Source: Escarpia spicata
Lineage: Eukaryota; Annelida; Polychaeta; Sabellida; Siboglinidae
Assembly (NCBI GenBank): GCA_963995525.1
Contig: OZ023217.1
Location: 5,203,405 to 5,267,404 of the forward strand
Direction of reading: 5' to 3'
Length of the DNA stretch: 64,000 bases
Shown here: one piece after another, positions 20,400 to 32,875 of the stretch
Layout of the letters: every line of letters starts with the position of its first letter
How positions within the stretch are numbered: the stretch's first letter is position 1
Translations under genes and position numbers: made by a program
The notes under the pieces: generated by a model
Seen by the model: the letters and a program-made list of their open reading frames with translations, nothing else
The model's database searches: none
What the model was told of the DNA's origin: nothing

Positions 20400-22869
20400 T
20401 TAGACTTGGTATGTTATTAATTATCGGGAGCAAATGGCAAATGATTCCCTTGTAATAATGACCCGCATGCCAAAATATTTGCGTTGATCAGTCCGAAATG
20501 TAATTTTATACCTTTTAAGCTGAACAGTTGGAGATCAGCAGAACCTTCCACTTTGTCGAGTTGCTAGTTCCACTCAAAAGTTGTTCATCCGTACATTAAC
20601 ATTTAGAAAGTATGAATTTTTATAGTTACTAAGATGGCTCGTGCAGCCTGGCATGTTTGATAATTGATCTTGGGCTGCTGGTACAAGCATTAATTTTGAA
20701 AACTACCTACAGGTTATAATATACAACGATTAATGTATCAGTGTTACTAGAAATGTTGAGTTATGTTTGTTATTTTATTAATACATACTACATGTAGAAA
20801 TGCCACAAAGTGATGACATTATGTCTTGTAGCATGCTGTTAGAAACGTTAGTACAGGTTGTGAACAGGATGTACACGGGGATCCAATGGTAAATCTAGAC
20901 ATAGTTCTACTTCACATGTGGTCAAGAATCAAGGATATTAGGGACAGTCTCACGAGTCTGCAAATGTCAAACAAACATCATATGCATTTAACACTGATCC
21001 AATCCCCTAATGTGTTGTTGGACTTGTGATTTTTACAATCATCCATATCACATTGATATTAACGTCAATTTGCATTAACATATGTGCTCACTAGGTAGCA
21101 CCTTTTTACTTTTTAGCAGTTTATTTTCCCCGCGATACGTTGTTGACAACCAGCCCACTCACCCCCATGTTTGCAAAACCTATTTTGTGACTCGTACTCA
21201 TATATTACTCAGTACCTTAACTGAAGGCAAATATACCTTGCATTCACAATCTGAAATATCCATGTGAAATACATCTGCCAATCACATTTGGTTGTTTGGT
21301 ATAGCAATTTAGCAGATGCGACGAACTGCAATTTCACGTTAATAGGGATGTATGCACATACTTCTCCTGATATTATTACTGCTGCAACAAAATTAGTTTT
21401 TTTCCCATGTACAATGGTGCCATATCAGATCACCCAACTTCAATCAATACTCAGCATGGTAAAACCTCTACAGGTGAAGTGTTTGGACTAACAATGCCCG
21501 TTCATTATAGATGGGTAGCACTAAAATTACTACATTACTTACCATTTAATGTACGTATACCATTAGATACATGTTGTAACAGCAAAATATATTATTGTGA
21601 ACATGTTGTAATTTGTGCAGTTATTTTAATTTGTCAGCCAGTATTGTGTTGTTGTCTATGGTGGATTGTATCTTCCTTGATCCCACACTGGCCATTACCC
21701 TAGAAACGGGCAACCTGGTTCAGGGTTAATACTGAATTGGCAATAAATAAATATAAATGTTGTGATGTGTTGGTATGTATATTTATATTGGGTATTTAAT
21801 ATTATAATTGTGTTGTTAAAAATTGTTTTACATTTACAAAAACATGGTCCATAATTCCTTTTTTATTTATGCCTATAAATTAGTCAAATAGTTCTATATA
21901 TACCTACTGATGCCTACTGCTATATTTCTTATCACAGCATTTAACAATATACTTTTAAGAAGCAAACATTTAACAAATTATTCCAAAATTATGTGATTTA
22001 ATAAAATTGTCTATGCAGTAATTTCACATCAAAGAGAAACATTTACTTATTTATATTACAGGTTTATAAGTGTCGTGTACTCGGTTGTCCCAGTTCATCG
22101 TTTAAACACGTTCTGTTTTGTTAATATTTAATTCACTCCACAATGTACTTATGTAAGTCTCTTATTGGTGACTTGTTAATATCTTTGCAAGGTACATGTA
22201 GCTTCTTCTAGTTTTTTAATAAGATGTCAACATTGTCTTGCAACTGTATAAGATGCTCACTTTGTCTTGTAGTTCTTGCATAAGATGTTCGCATTGTCAG
22301 TGACGAAATTCACCGCAGTAATTACAATGTGCCTGAATGCTTCTCTGAGAGTTTGGGATGTTATTCAAATAAACATGTCTGCCAGCGAGAAAACTAAAGT
22401 TCTATGAGGAGTCTTGTAGATTGGATACCCAGCTATATGTAAAGTATAACAAAGTTATTGTTTAGCAGCCAGGTAAACAAGTTCTACTTAATGCTCCATC
22501 ATCCCTCCAACATTTCATTGCGGATATAATTCAACTTATAGAATCACTCCAAGAATTATAGCATACATGTATATTATGTGTAAAAGCGCTTTTAATATAC
22601 TTTCTGTGTAGTCGTCAGTTGAATTTCATGCTAATATGCTGGCTGAAATGTTACATTAATTAACACAAGCATGTAGCATTTGAATAATAAAAGTACCTGA
22701 AAATAGTGACTTGTCTCCACATTCTGACTTAGATACAGTGTTAATATAATGCAGATTAACTAATACCCTCTAAATTGTCGACCATCGCAATGCATAATAT
22801 GAACACATGAAACACAAAGTTCTTGTTTATAAAATGAAACATGTCTGTACAGGTTAAGTATTGGCATTG
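20400..22869. other. Convergent intergenic/3'-UTR region, no gene seen
   Basis: This AT-rich stretch separates the ends of two convergent genes. Short ORFs here lack domain signatures. The lower part must contain the 3' UTR of the minus-strand GCLM gene, whose stop codon is at 22870-22872. I could not fix its poly(A) site; TTTATT near 21863 is one candidate on the minus strand. Confidence 0.5.
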
Positions 22870-23048
22870 TCACTTTCGCCGTTTGACATCACGCTGCGCT
22901 TTCATAATGTATCCCTTGGCATGAATGACTCCGCGACACTTGATCAGAACAGAGTAACGCACCACCCAAGATGGCTGCCAGTTATTGCTGTCATTTGATG
23001 TCAATCTGTCAGCCATGACGCCTTGGAACGCTTCTTCTGTAAGGATGT
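22870..23048 (-). CDS. GCLM: GCLM exon 7 with stop
   Basis: After the acceptor TCCTTGCAG the exon encodes DILTEEAFQGVMADRL and then WVVRYSVLIKCRGVIHAKGY. It ends ...RDVKRRK with TGA at 22872-22870. Confidence 0.95.
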
Positions 23049-26000
23049 CTGCAAGGACAAACGAATAAGGTGAAGGTTACAACAAGTGTCGGTGCTGCTG
23101 TAAATTCAACAAAGTCATATTGTTTACTTTGGAGATGCTACAATACCATAGTAATATTTTATTTGATGTACTGCCAGATCCAAAATTGTTATGGGGCTTC
23201 ACAACGGTTAACACTTTTTTTGTGTGACCACTTAATTGGTATGTAAGTAAATCGCATACACGCACGCACAAATGCAGCGACAGGAATATATGGGACAGTG
23301 GTGCACTTTTCTTGAAACTTTGTAATGTCAGGCTTTGAGATAAATTCAATTACACCAAACACAGACGAATGATACAATTATACACCAACTAGTCAACTAC
23401 AGTACAAGTGTGATGTGTCGTGCATACAAAGTCACGGCTGTTTTATTATTTGCCACTGCTAACTACCTACCGTGGTACTACTGTTGTATAATAGTGAATT
23501 AGCAAATATAAACTAAAAAGTTACGTTTTGAGAAAAACATTAAAAAATTTGGCTCTGTGCAAAATGAATGCTGAATGCAGCCATACATGAAGTATTTCAT
23601 TACTTTAGGATTATCTGTCGAGGAAAATAAGCTGGACATTGAAAAAGGATATATAAAGGTATGCATTTCTGCCAAAAATAACAAAATTTCCTTTCCTATT
23701 CCCAGCTAAGTATTAATTTTCTTCTGATATTTGAGTGGTGCCCTTGTTCTACCCATGGTCCTTTTACTGATACTAGGCTTAGAAATTAAACCCATCTGAG
23801 CTAGTCATCCTATGATTCTAGGTGAAATATCTGCCGACTCACTTTCACCATTACTACATGCCTGCACACACACATGCACTTGCAAACTGCACAGATCGCA
23901 ATGTCAGTGTGAGTAATGAGACGTTATTTCAGGTTACTGGACTTCTTTGATACATAACTGTGGGGTGGGTTGGCAGTAAGTTGGAGTTTTGTGCAGAATA
24001 CAACTGCTGATTTGTTATTGCTGCAAACTGTTGTAACAATGTTAGGGAATTGATTACTGGTTACTTGGTATTTGTTATAACAATGGTGTAAGAAGACAAA
24101 ATTATTGATGCAGCGCAATAGTCAATGCCCTGATATTACAAAGGGTGTATTATACATAAGGGGAATAAAATCTTAAATTCGCCAACAAATCTTAAATTTT
24201 AAAAAAAACCTTAAATCCACAAATGTTTTTTTTTAAAGGTGAGTTATATTAAAATGTGTTAAATTAAACAGGTCAAGGGGTGTATCTTTATCGCGGGGGA
24301 GGGCACTGTGAGTAACTGGAAAGAACTACCATGGGGGTCACTGTGTGTGAGTAGCTGGATGTCGAACTCTTTGGCGAACTCGACGAGCTCTGGAGGCATG
24401 ACGCAGCAGGAGTCAAGGTTCACTTGGTTTATGCTTGGCTTTACCTGCCACAACATGGAGCAGACATTTCTTCATGAACCAATGTTTCTGTAGAGCACCA
24501 TCAATGATCAAACATCAACATTAAAACTAGTCTGCCTGTTCCATTACCCAGAATTGCCATTGGTGTTAATCATTAGCAGGAAGTTTGCTGAATGTGTTGT
24601 CTTGAACGTGGAATCAGGTGTACATGACAACAATCAAAGGTCTTTGTGGCTAACCCTGCCATCTAAGTGGCAGTTAAACTCTCCACTATTGCCAATAGAG
24701 CCTGTTTAGAATCTGACATTTTGTTTACAATTTGAACATATCACTGTCAAAATGTTTAAATTGCGAACAACCCTTCAGGCTTATTAAATGCAATTTGGCA
24801 GCCAGTCTATCTTCAACATGTTTGTTCTTTATTAGGAACATTACATAAAAAGTTGAGGAATCTCAGTTAAAGCCAATAAGGTCATCCTCAGGATTGGGCA
24901 AGTGATATGAATAGCAAGGTGACCATATTAGCAAGAACATACAAATAAAATATACAAACATAAAAATTTTTGAATAGATACTGACAAAACAATATACAGG
25001 GGCGGATCCAGAAAGTGAGTCTAGGGGGACACAAAAACGTCCACTGGTGTCGAAAATTTGTCGCTACTGCGTCATAACTACAGCTTCTCTTCGCTGTCTT
25101 GGCTCACTGATGACATCACAAGACGGTGGGGTGCTTTTGACAAATTTTCCACTGCCACGTCGCCGTAACTTCACCTAATTGTAACATGAACAGGGGCACA
25201 TTTCAAAGGGTCTATCTAGCAGGGGCATGGTCACATGTGCCCATTCAAAAAGGTCTAGAGGCACACAAAATTCCAATGGTCTAGGGGGCATGTGCCACCC
25301 AGGCCCCCTGGATTCGCTTATGATGTATGACATTATGATAAAAATGAGCAGACTTTGTACTGCTAATATTTCTGCCTTACCTCAGCCCAATTGTACAATC
25401 CTTCGAGTTCTGCCTTGCTGAGGTCGGCTACACCAAGGGTGAACACCTTGAAACATTTGTGGAGTCTTTCAAGTCTCAGCCACGACGCTTGTAGCGTTTC
25501 AAAATTGCGACGTTTCTCTGAGAATGCTAGAAGTACCGTCTCTATGTGCCCTATTCCCAGGTCTGTCAAAACTGCAACGGACATTGAGAATACATGTGAG
25601 AAATCACAGTTCGGTGGTATGGAGTACAACATTTATGTTTTACAATTATATCAGTGTCATCCATATAAGACAATTTGGTTGCAAAATTATGGGTGGTTGA
25701 CTAGCCACTTGTGCTGCTTGGCACCAGTAACCTGGGTGGTTGACTAGCCACTTGTGCTGCTTGGCACCAGTAACCTGGGTGGTTGACTAGCCACTTGTGC
25801 TGCTTGGCACCAGTAACCATGTTCATCTGCTGGCCAACTGTCGCTACTTTAGACAGGTCAGTGTACTACATATGTATAGACAATAATAATCTAGTTAAAT
25901 TTACTACCGATAATACTGTTACATCAATTATTGCAATGCATCGTTAGTCTGATGTATTGTTACACCCCTAAAATTAATGCAAATGATTGGATAATCTCTT

Positions 26001-27004
26001 CAGAATTCATGTACGTAATAGTAATTATGCGTGAGATTGGGATTTTTAATAAAATAGGTTACACTCATATAGAACCTAGTTCTAGACGTACAACAAAAAC
26101 GTATAATAGATTATGCTAATTGGCATTATATTCATAGGCAGTCATTATATTTGAATTTTTTATTTAAATATGTGGGTTTTAGACCATTTTTCGTATCAAT
26201 ACGACAATAAGTATATATCATTGTGTTGTGTAAATGACAAAACAAAACAACTTCTTTTATTAAAACAGAACACTGGACATAATATGAATAGCAATAGCAT
26301 TACGGTCCACTGTGTAAATAAGATAACATTCATGTAATTTCTTTCTAGGGTTTCTTTTTATGGCATTTATCCAAGCCTCTGTGCCATGATGCGCACCATG
26401 TGTTGTTAATAAAACAATATCTGTATATTGCAAGAAAGCTAAACCTACCACTGTTGACTGCTTCCTCTATCACATCCTCTCCATAATCACACAGAAATAT
26501 CTTGGCTGCAACAGAACGGATTTACTGATATTAACAATGTCATTTAACACCAACTTCTAGCCATGTTCACACCAACTTCAAGCCATGTTCAGCCTTACAT
26601 TAAAGCATGTTCCATTACCCGGGATCATCCAGGCTGGTGATTATTAGCAGGAAGTTCAATGAATGAGTTGTATTGAATGTGCGAACCGTGAGAATATGCC
26701 AAACATCAGAGGATGGTCAACCAAGGCGGCAGCGACAATATTGCCAATATAGCATTTTTAGAAGCTAAATCTTGTTAACAATTTCAACATTTTGTAGTAG
26801 AAATACTGAAACTGCAAATAGTGTTTCGGTTTATTAAATGCAATTTGGCGACTATTATACCTTGGACATATTTATTCTAGTAATAAAAACATTATTTTAG
26901 AAACAGAGGAACAGCTAACCTCGGCTTAAAAATTGCACACATATATCTTCAGAGTTTTGTTGACCACCAAAATTGTCATGGTGCTAGTTCAGCTTAAGAT
27001 ACAA

Positions 27005-27056
<52 letters not shown>

Positions 27057-29844
27057 TGTGTGCGCATGCATGTATGTGTGCATGCATGTATGTATGTATT
27101 AATTATTGTATATGTGTGTATGTATGTACGTACATATGTACATATGTACGTGTTCAAATTTCACACTCAAATATTTTAGGGGAAGTTTATCAGTTTTATA
27201 TAAAAAGGCAGAGTTGTGATAACTGACGACTACCTGTCACTTTAAAGTTATCTCTCTCGTCAGTTTGAAGTGGCTCTAGGAATGCCTTGTTGAGACACGT
27301 CACTTGTGTAATTTCCTACAAAACACACACAGCATCTAATGACAAGTTACAACAGTCCAATTATCAACAGCCATACAATTGAGTTATCAGAAATCTTGCC
27401 ATTGCAGAAATCCTGTCATTATTTATTTAAGAACAAATTAGAATCTTAAAAAAATAAACCACTATTGACATGTACTCTCATGTTACTTTCATAACGTAGT
27501 ATACACAGTACATACACTGTACTTCAGAATATTCCCCATAATACAATGTCATAAACAGCCACCATAAGAAAGCAGTCTTAAGTGGCATCGATGTACTGAT
27601 TATATAATCATGACCGCACTACTGTAAAGCTGTTATCTGTTGCATAGTGTCAGACAAGAAAAAAGTTTACGTATCAGATTCAGCTCATTCACCTGAAGGT
27701 CATCTTCTTTGTCTTCATGGTCTGATAACCAGCTCTCAATTGTAGAACTGATGCATTCAGTTAGCTGTAAAGATTATACAAAGAGATATAGATCAGTCTG
27801 CTAATTAATACAACTGCTATTACTTGTAAAGTTGTATACAAGTGAAAAGGAATTATTTGGCAAATCATACCATGAAAAAAATTGACAATGGCTGTAACAA
27901 AATTTAGTTTTGAAATGTTTGCATTTTGATGAAATAAAGCTACAACTGAACTAACCACTATCACACCTGGCCGAATCCTGTCATAATGGTGTAGCATAGA
28001 TGTGCACATCATTTTACCTAGGTGCTTTGGTTTGATTTTTAGAATATTTTATTAAATGCATAGTTCAAAGTTGTTGTCCAGTGAACTGGCCAAAACCTGT
28101 TTGTCTGGAAGGTTTAACAAAAAAGTTGTTTTAGATATCTTGAAATCAACATGTTTACAAAGATCTACAAGCCAATGTACAGGTAGATCATGATTCTTGT
28201 GTGTTATTGTTTGAGTCAGTAGTGATCACGTGGCATAAAATGCTTGATATTGTAGTCTAGAAATTGTTAGTTGTTTTTTTCATTAGTTGAAAACATAAAA
28301 TTTAATTTGACAAGGTTCTACTACAACCTCAATAACTACTCAATAATGATGTTAAGTCATAATAATTGTATATGTATGTCTAATTATTTATTTAAATAAA
28401 TACACTTTACAAACCAGAATAAACCTAAACGATGCTTTTCATAGATCAATATATATATATATATATATCAGATGTAGAACGGCCAGGGTCCACTTAAAAA
28501 AAAACGAGTTAGTGCTGCCATCAAGTGGCTATATTCATGAAGCAGGTTCTGACGAACAAATCTAGAAAGGCCAGGGTCCCAGCGATCAAAGCTAGAATGA
28601 CCAGGATCTGGCAACAAGGGTCCAAAGTATACCTTTTTTAAAACATATATATATATATATCAGTTTTGGTTGCACCTGCTGGCAATTCGACTTTGCAGTA
28701 GTTATGTTTATATAATAATCCTAAAGAAATTGCATTTATGGTGAGCAGCATTAGACGCATTTAAGCCGTGATATCTTCAAAGTTTAAAATTGCTCTAGCT
28801 CAAAATTAAAAAGTGTGACCCTGCCGTCTTTTCATCTGACCCCTTCATATGTATGAGCATTGGAACATGGTGAATATTGGGGGGCTGAAGCTCACCAAAC
28901 CCTTCATGTAACTGCACCCCCTCCCCCAAGGTTCACCAAAACTTCAACTGCACCCGCATTGTGGCTCACCAAAAACCACCAACTGCCTCCTCTTGGCACT
29001 TGCCAAAATACTTTGGGGGCTAAACATATCTTCCCAGCGGTTCTGTTGCCTACGATATAGTTTAGCAAATTAAATGTAAAAAAACAGCACCACCTAGTGA
29101 TCGAGTCTCTAGGACTAGATGTCTGATACTGATAGTCGACCTGTGACAATGATTATGGAATTACCAGTAGGCCCTATGACTATGACTATGTCTATGTCAT
29201 GGCTATGTTACCACGTATGTGTTTGCCAAAATAGGCCCAAAACAAGCGCGTTCACAAAATAGTCATGAGACGATCGACTCCGAACGTGAAACTAAGAGTG
29301 ATGGACAGGGACGCCGACAGCGGACATGGGTCGATGCCGATGCCGGCGATGCCGATGGGACGGGTCTTGGGACCATGGTCATACTCATGGTCATGGAGGC
29401 AGCCTGGACTGGAGGGGTCAGACTCAGTCCTAGCTTGAATCAGGCCAGGGTGATCAACAAGCGGCCCTATTAACTAATTAAGCTATAACACAAGTACATT
29501 CTGACTATTAAAAATATGAGATACTTCGCATATAAATTATTATTTAAAAACACAAATTGTCAGATGAGCTCGGCCCACCGACCCGGCGACTGGCTGATCA
29601 GTGATCTGCAGACAGTGACACCGATACGATAGTTTTGACTTTTGTTGTTGACATCGGACATTGTCAAAACCAAAGGCGTTTGAATTGCATCATATAATAT
29701 ATCCTCCGCCAATATTACCTCTTCCGTCGGTCCTTGAACGATTTTTCTTTTCAAACGATTCCAATTAACGACATTGCCCGTGTGTACCGATATTGACTCG
29801 GCCTTTGGAATTATCGGGATCTGGTTTATCGTAGCACTCGCCAT
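22870..29844 (-). CDS. GCLM: Glutamate-cysteine ligase modifier (regulatory) subunit
   Basis: Seven coding exons on the minus strand (29844-29719, 27764-27693, 27315-27234, 26505-26449, 25571-25381, 24444-24330, 23048-22870) join in phase. They give 822 nt, or 273 residues; vertebrate GCLM has about 274. Recognisable stretches are HTGNVVNWNRLKRK near residue 21, IESWLSD, DERDNFKVTAKIFL, LEGLYNWAE, then INQVNLDSCCVMPPEL, FDIQLLTHSDP, and near the end WVVRYSVLIKCRGVI and KGYIMKAQR. These align in order with the vertebrate protein. GCLM has an aldo-keto-reductase-like fold. It binds the catalytic subunit GCLC in the cytosol, lowering the Km for glutamate and easing feedback inhibition by glutathione in the first step of glutathione synthesis. 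No frameshift or internal stop is present, so the gene looks functional. Confidence 0.95.
24330..24444 (-). CDS. GCLM: GCLM exon 6
   Basis: This 115-nt exon lies between TGTGGCAG and CCATG|GTAGTT. It encodes VKPSINQVNLDSCCVMPPEL and then VEFAKEFDIQLLTHSDP, the most conserved part of the family. Confidence 0.96.
24536..24880 (+). repeat. Dispersed repeat in GCLM intron, copy 1
   Basis: This block shares TTCCATTACCC, ATTAGCAGGAAGTT and TTATTAAATGCAATTTGGC with 26604-26905, in the same order and orientation. No ORF is present. Confidence 0.6.
25381..25571 (-). CDS. GCLM: GCLM exon 5
   Basis: This 191-nt exon lies between CGTTGCAG and GCTGAG|GTAAGG. It encodes VLTDLGIGHIETVLLAFSEK through to LSKAELEGLYNWAE, the core barrel segment. 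Confidence 0.95.
25691..25818 (+). repeat. 43-bp tandem triplication
   Basis: Three copies of a 43-bp unit beginning GGGTGGTTGACTAGCCACTT are essentially perfect. They lie in the GCLM intron just upstream (minus strand) of the exon at 25381-25571. Confidence 0.93.
26449..26505 (-). CDS. GCLM: GCLM exon 4
   Basis: This 57-nt exon lies between GTTGCAG and CAGTG|GTAGGT. It encodes AKIFLCDYGEDVIEEAVNS, phase 1 to phase 1. Confidence 0.92.
26604..26905 (+). repeat. Dispersed repeat in GCLM intron, copy 2
   Basis: This block is collinear with 24536-24880 (TTCCATTACCC, ATTAGCAGGAAGTT, TTATTAAATGCAATTTGGC). Both copies lie in GCLM introns. Confidence 0.6.
27006..27063 (+). repeat. (TG)n microsatellite
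   Basis: A run of TG dinucleotides with occasional CG or TA, followed by TGTATG/CATG variants to about 27150. It is in a GCLM intron. Confidence 0.95.
27234..27315 (-). CDS. GCLM: GCLM exon 3
   Basis: This 82-nt exon lies between TTTTGTAG and GACAG|GTAGTC. It encodes EITQVTCLNKAFLEPLQTDE and then RDNFKVT, ending in phase 1. Confidence 0.93.
27693..27764 (-). CDS. GCLM: GCLM exon 2
   Basis: This 72-nt exon lies between TTTACAG and CTTCAG|GTGAAT. It encodes LTECISSTIESWLSDHEDKE and then DDLQ, in phase 0. Confidence 0.93.
29719..29844 (-). CDS. GCLM: GCLM exon 1
   Basis: ATG at 29844 opens 42 codons (MASATINQIPIIPK...) ending GPTEE|GTAATA in phase 0. The frame stays open past the donor, but homology stops exactly there. 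Confidence 0.93.
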
Positions 29845-30100
29845 CTTGACCGAGCTGTGCTACACGTGAAACTGAATTGACCTCTCGCCCCCTATCGGAT
29901 GTCGCCTTGACAACCTGTCAGCTGCCAGGTTATGCGAAACAACAATAATCCTCAGCTCTCGCGCAGAGTGAATTGCGACTTCTAACCAGTTTACTGGGTG
30001 ATACCGGTGCGTCCTCGCCTCATCGGGTGCGTCGTCGGTGCAACGTCGCTGGTTCTGGTCGAGTGATCAGCATACGAACAACGGCCTTGACAAGGCTTGC
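29845..30100 (-). promoter_or_regulatory. GCLM: GCLM upstream region (candidate promoter)
   Basis: This region is immediately upstream of the GCLM ATG and is more GC- and CpG-rich than the surroundings. A CACGTG E-box lies at 29863-29868, 19 bp from the ATG. A TGACAAGGC at 30088-30096 matches the TGACnnnGC core of the antioxidant response element that controls GCLM in vertebrates, but lacks the preferred preceding purine. Both matches are short enough to arise by chance. No TATA box was identified. Confidence 0.4.
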
Positions 30101-30199
30101 CGCTTGGCCTTTGCCTTTAGCCTAGCCCTAGGCTTAGCCTTAGACTGCCTTTGGCAAAGCCGGCTTTGGCGTTGGCCGTTGCGCGAAGGTGTGACAGTA

Positions 30200-32700
30200 G
30201 GTTGCCTATTGAGTATAGTAGTAGTGTAAGGGGGATTTACCATGAAGACAGATAAACACATATATATTAATGATGAGTATCATTTATTGTGTGAAATCTA
30301 AAATATAAAATAAACTTGCAACACAATAAAATAATTATTACTATAGGGGAAGGTTGGGACCCATGATCACAGGGGGGGCTAGCTTTGAGCCACCCCCTGT
30401 AACGAGTGATAGTTTTACTTATTTAATAGTCAGTTTACCTTTTGTTCTCGTGACGTTTCGACTGCTTTCTGCAGTCTTCTCCAGACGACTACCGCTAGAT
30501 GGCGACACGGTAGTCCTTTAGTGCAGACGTAGTCACTCAGATGTGTGCCCACCACGGCTGCGCCCTATGTGGCTTTTCAAGAGATCGTCATAGCTGTGTG
30601 AGAGTCGGTACCGTCCTTCGTCTCGGTTCATGCTGCATGTCCTTGGTTTTTCTAATCCAGATCGCTTCTTTGCTGCCTCTTGTCCTCCAATCCGACTCCC
30701 TGTCCACAAATGTTGCCCCCTCCCAGTCTACTATGTGATTTTGCTGTGTCATGTGGTTTGTGATATGGCTGATTTGTTCATCTCCTTTTCCGATGTTTTT
30801 CTGTTGTTTGTGGTGTTGTTTCTACATGACATCCATTATAATTATACAACGAATCAACACTTATGTCACGAGACGCCCTCTCCCACTGGCTTCCGTGACA
30901 AGCTTCGGGTTCTGGTATTTATGACAACGCCATATCGGGACGATGTAACTCAGACATATAACTACAAAAGAATAAAAACCCAGTGGACAAACAGTGCGTC
31001 CTTCTGGAGTCACTCACACTGGGCAGCTCCTCGCATGACCACAATACAATTGGTCACCCAAATCAAAACTGGTCAGCGTTACATACCACTCAACTCATAG
31101 TGCATGTGCCCAACGGTAGTGTGAGCGTCAAAGCCTTTCCTTCCGTGCAACACGCGCGCCGATTTCCTCCAAGCTCCCCTTTTAAACAAAACCAGCCTGG
31201 CGCGTGTCATACTGTGGGGATGGGGGTTGGCATACATTTGCATAATTACATGCTTCGGGAAACTCTTCAATCCAGGACAACATTTCAGGGCGTTGAACTG
31301 TCCTAGAAATCCGCTACCACCCCTATGGTCAACCACCTTGTCTGCTATGTTTACACGGAACGCCAACGTCTTCACACTGAAACAATCACTCTTGTATTCA
31401 CACCCGAGTGCCCTAATCTGCCCTCAGATTATGACATCCATCTGTTTGCCTTTATGTAGTTGTGCTTAAATCAAGAGTAAATTAAGGTTACACTTGAGGC
31501 CCGTCCCCGACACTTATATAATACTAATTCATAAATCAGTATTAAAAACATATATAATTGCATTATTTATAATTCCTTAATACAGATTGTATACATGTAT
31601 AACTATTAGACTAATTGTTTCTAACCAGTTAGTAATACACCATGACATTAAAGGTAACAATGCTTACCCCAACTGGGAACTGCAGTTTAAAACAGCACCT
31701 GAGCACTGTTCAGTGCAATTACACCATGCACTGTCTATAAATAAACAAACAAGAGTGATATATAATACTGCACAGCACTGCACTAACTAACGATATTCAT
31801 TAACTGATATACAATCAATTATCAGTTATAAATGAATAAACCAAATAATAACTAGCACTATATCATTATAAAATTACGTATGCTGACATAATGATTCCCT
31901 TTAAAATGCACTAAAATAACAGTAGTCTACTGTGAGAACACTTGACCTGCTAAGTGTCACATATATAAGCTGGACTTGTCTAGCCTTGCAAGTAAGTGTA
32001 ATTGCTAACAACAATTATAAATTAACTTATTGCTTAAAGCATTTATTAAAACACTCTTCTGTTAATCTATCCTATTAACACACAAGTTGCCTACTACAAT
32101 GGGCCTTAATATCCCTTCAGTAGAAACTCATCACTACCCTGCTAAACCCAGTGGGCAGTCTGTCTATCCACTGACAGTCAAAACACTGTCCCTACTCCCT
32201 AGGGAATAACATACCCCACACTGCTGCAGACACATCACACAGCCTACTGTGCCATCATCTCGGCAGGGAATACATCAACACAATGATCTCCTATTGAGTA
32301 TTAAAGACTCACGCTAATTACTAGATTAGGAACCATGCAATTGTGTAGGTAGCAATTGTCGGGGGGGGGGGACTAGAATTTAACCTGTATATATCATAAT
32401 ACACAACCTCTGTAAGTGCTGGGGGAATTCCGCCCACACTGTCAACATACGAACTAACGCACCTTCCCACTGGGAAACTTAAAAGTCAATTTTCATGCAA
32501 GTATTGGGAGATAATTACACAAATCTGCTGTTAGTTAAATCCTGGTGTATATATACATGCATATGGTTTACTATGCTATGTAATTTTTCTATATAAATTT
32601 ATAGATTTTTTTATTTTGTTGCAAATGGTGAACTCGGGAAACATTGCGAGAGACTTAGAAAGACGCAGCTACATAGGATTCTGACTTGAATTCTGTTAAA
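30200..32700. other. Non-coding stretch, no gene recognised
   Basis: ORFs of up to 156 codons at 30630-31306 show no domain and overlap one another on both strands. The stretch holds a structured motif at 30445-30515 and otherwise AT-rich unique sequence. Confidence 0.45.
30445..30515 (-). other. Two hairpins with a hammerhead-like core
   Basis: On the minus strand CTGGAGA is followed by GACTGC-AGAAA-GCAGTC and GAAAC. This resembles the CUGANGA / stem II / GAAA core of hammerhead ribozymes, with one core mismatch. I could not find a convincing stem III or cleavage site. Adjacent, GACTACCG (30487-30494) pairs perfectly with CGGTAGTC (30508-30515). Hammerhead motifs are known in Penelope-like retroelements, but no such protein is nearby. 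Confidence 0.3.
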
Positions 32701-32717
32701 AGGCTACAATGATTCTG

Positions 32718-32873
32718 GGCCCGGTTTCATGCAACGACTAAGAACGTTCCTAACGCTAAGATGATTGACTTATTATATTACGCGATTTTTTAAATATTGG
32801 CAAACAGGAGTTACGCAAAACACATGACGCTAAGTAATTGCGTAACTTTAAGTACGCTTCATGAAACCGGCCC
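32718..32873. mobile_element. MITE with CCGGTTTCATG inverted ends, copy 1
   Basis: This ~156-bp non-coding element begins GCCCGGTTTCATG and ends CGCTTCATGAAACCGGCC, which are inverted repeats. The interior shares TAAGAACGTTC and CTAAGTAATTGCGTAACTTT with the copy at 49770-49917. No target duplication is clear. Confidence 0.75.
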
Positions 32874-32875
32874 TT

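Noticed and set aside
26440..27315. Tudor-like reading of KIFLCDYGED in exons 3-4
   Set aside because: Assembling all exons showed the protein is GCLM; the DYG resemblance is coincidental.
27765..28012. 83-codon minus-strand ORF next to GCLM exon 2
   Set aside because: It reads through the intron upstream of exon 2, and the translation lacks GCLM similarity.
29219..29473. 84-codon ORF in GCLM intron 1
   Set aside because: Asp/Gly-rich with no recognisable domain; the short GATGCCG-type duplication explains its composition.
30630..31306. ORFs of 98-156 codons as a host gene upstream of GCLM
   Set aside because: Overlapping ORFs on both strands, with no domain, no splice support and no repeat homology.
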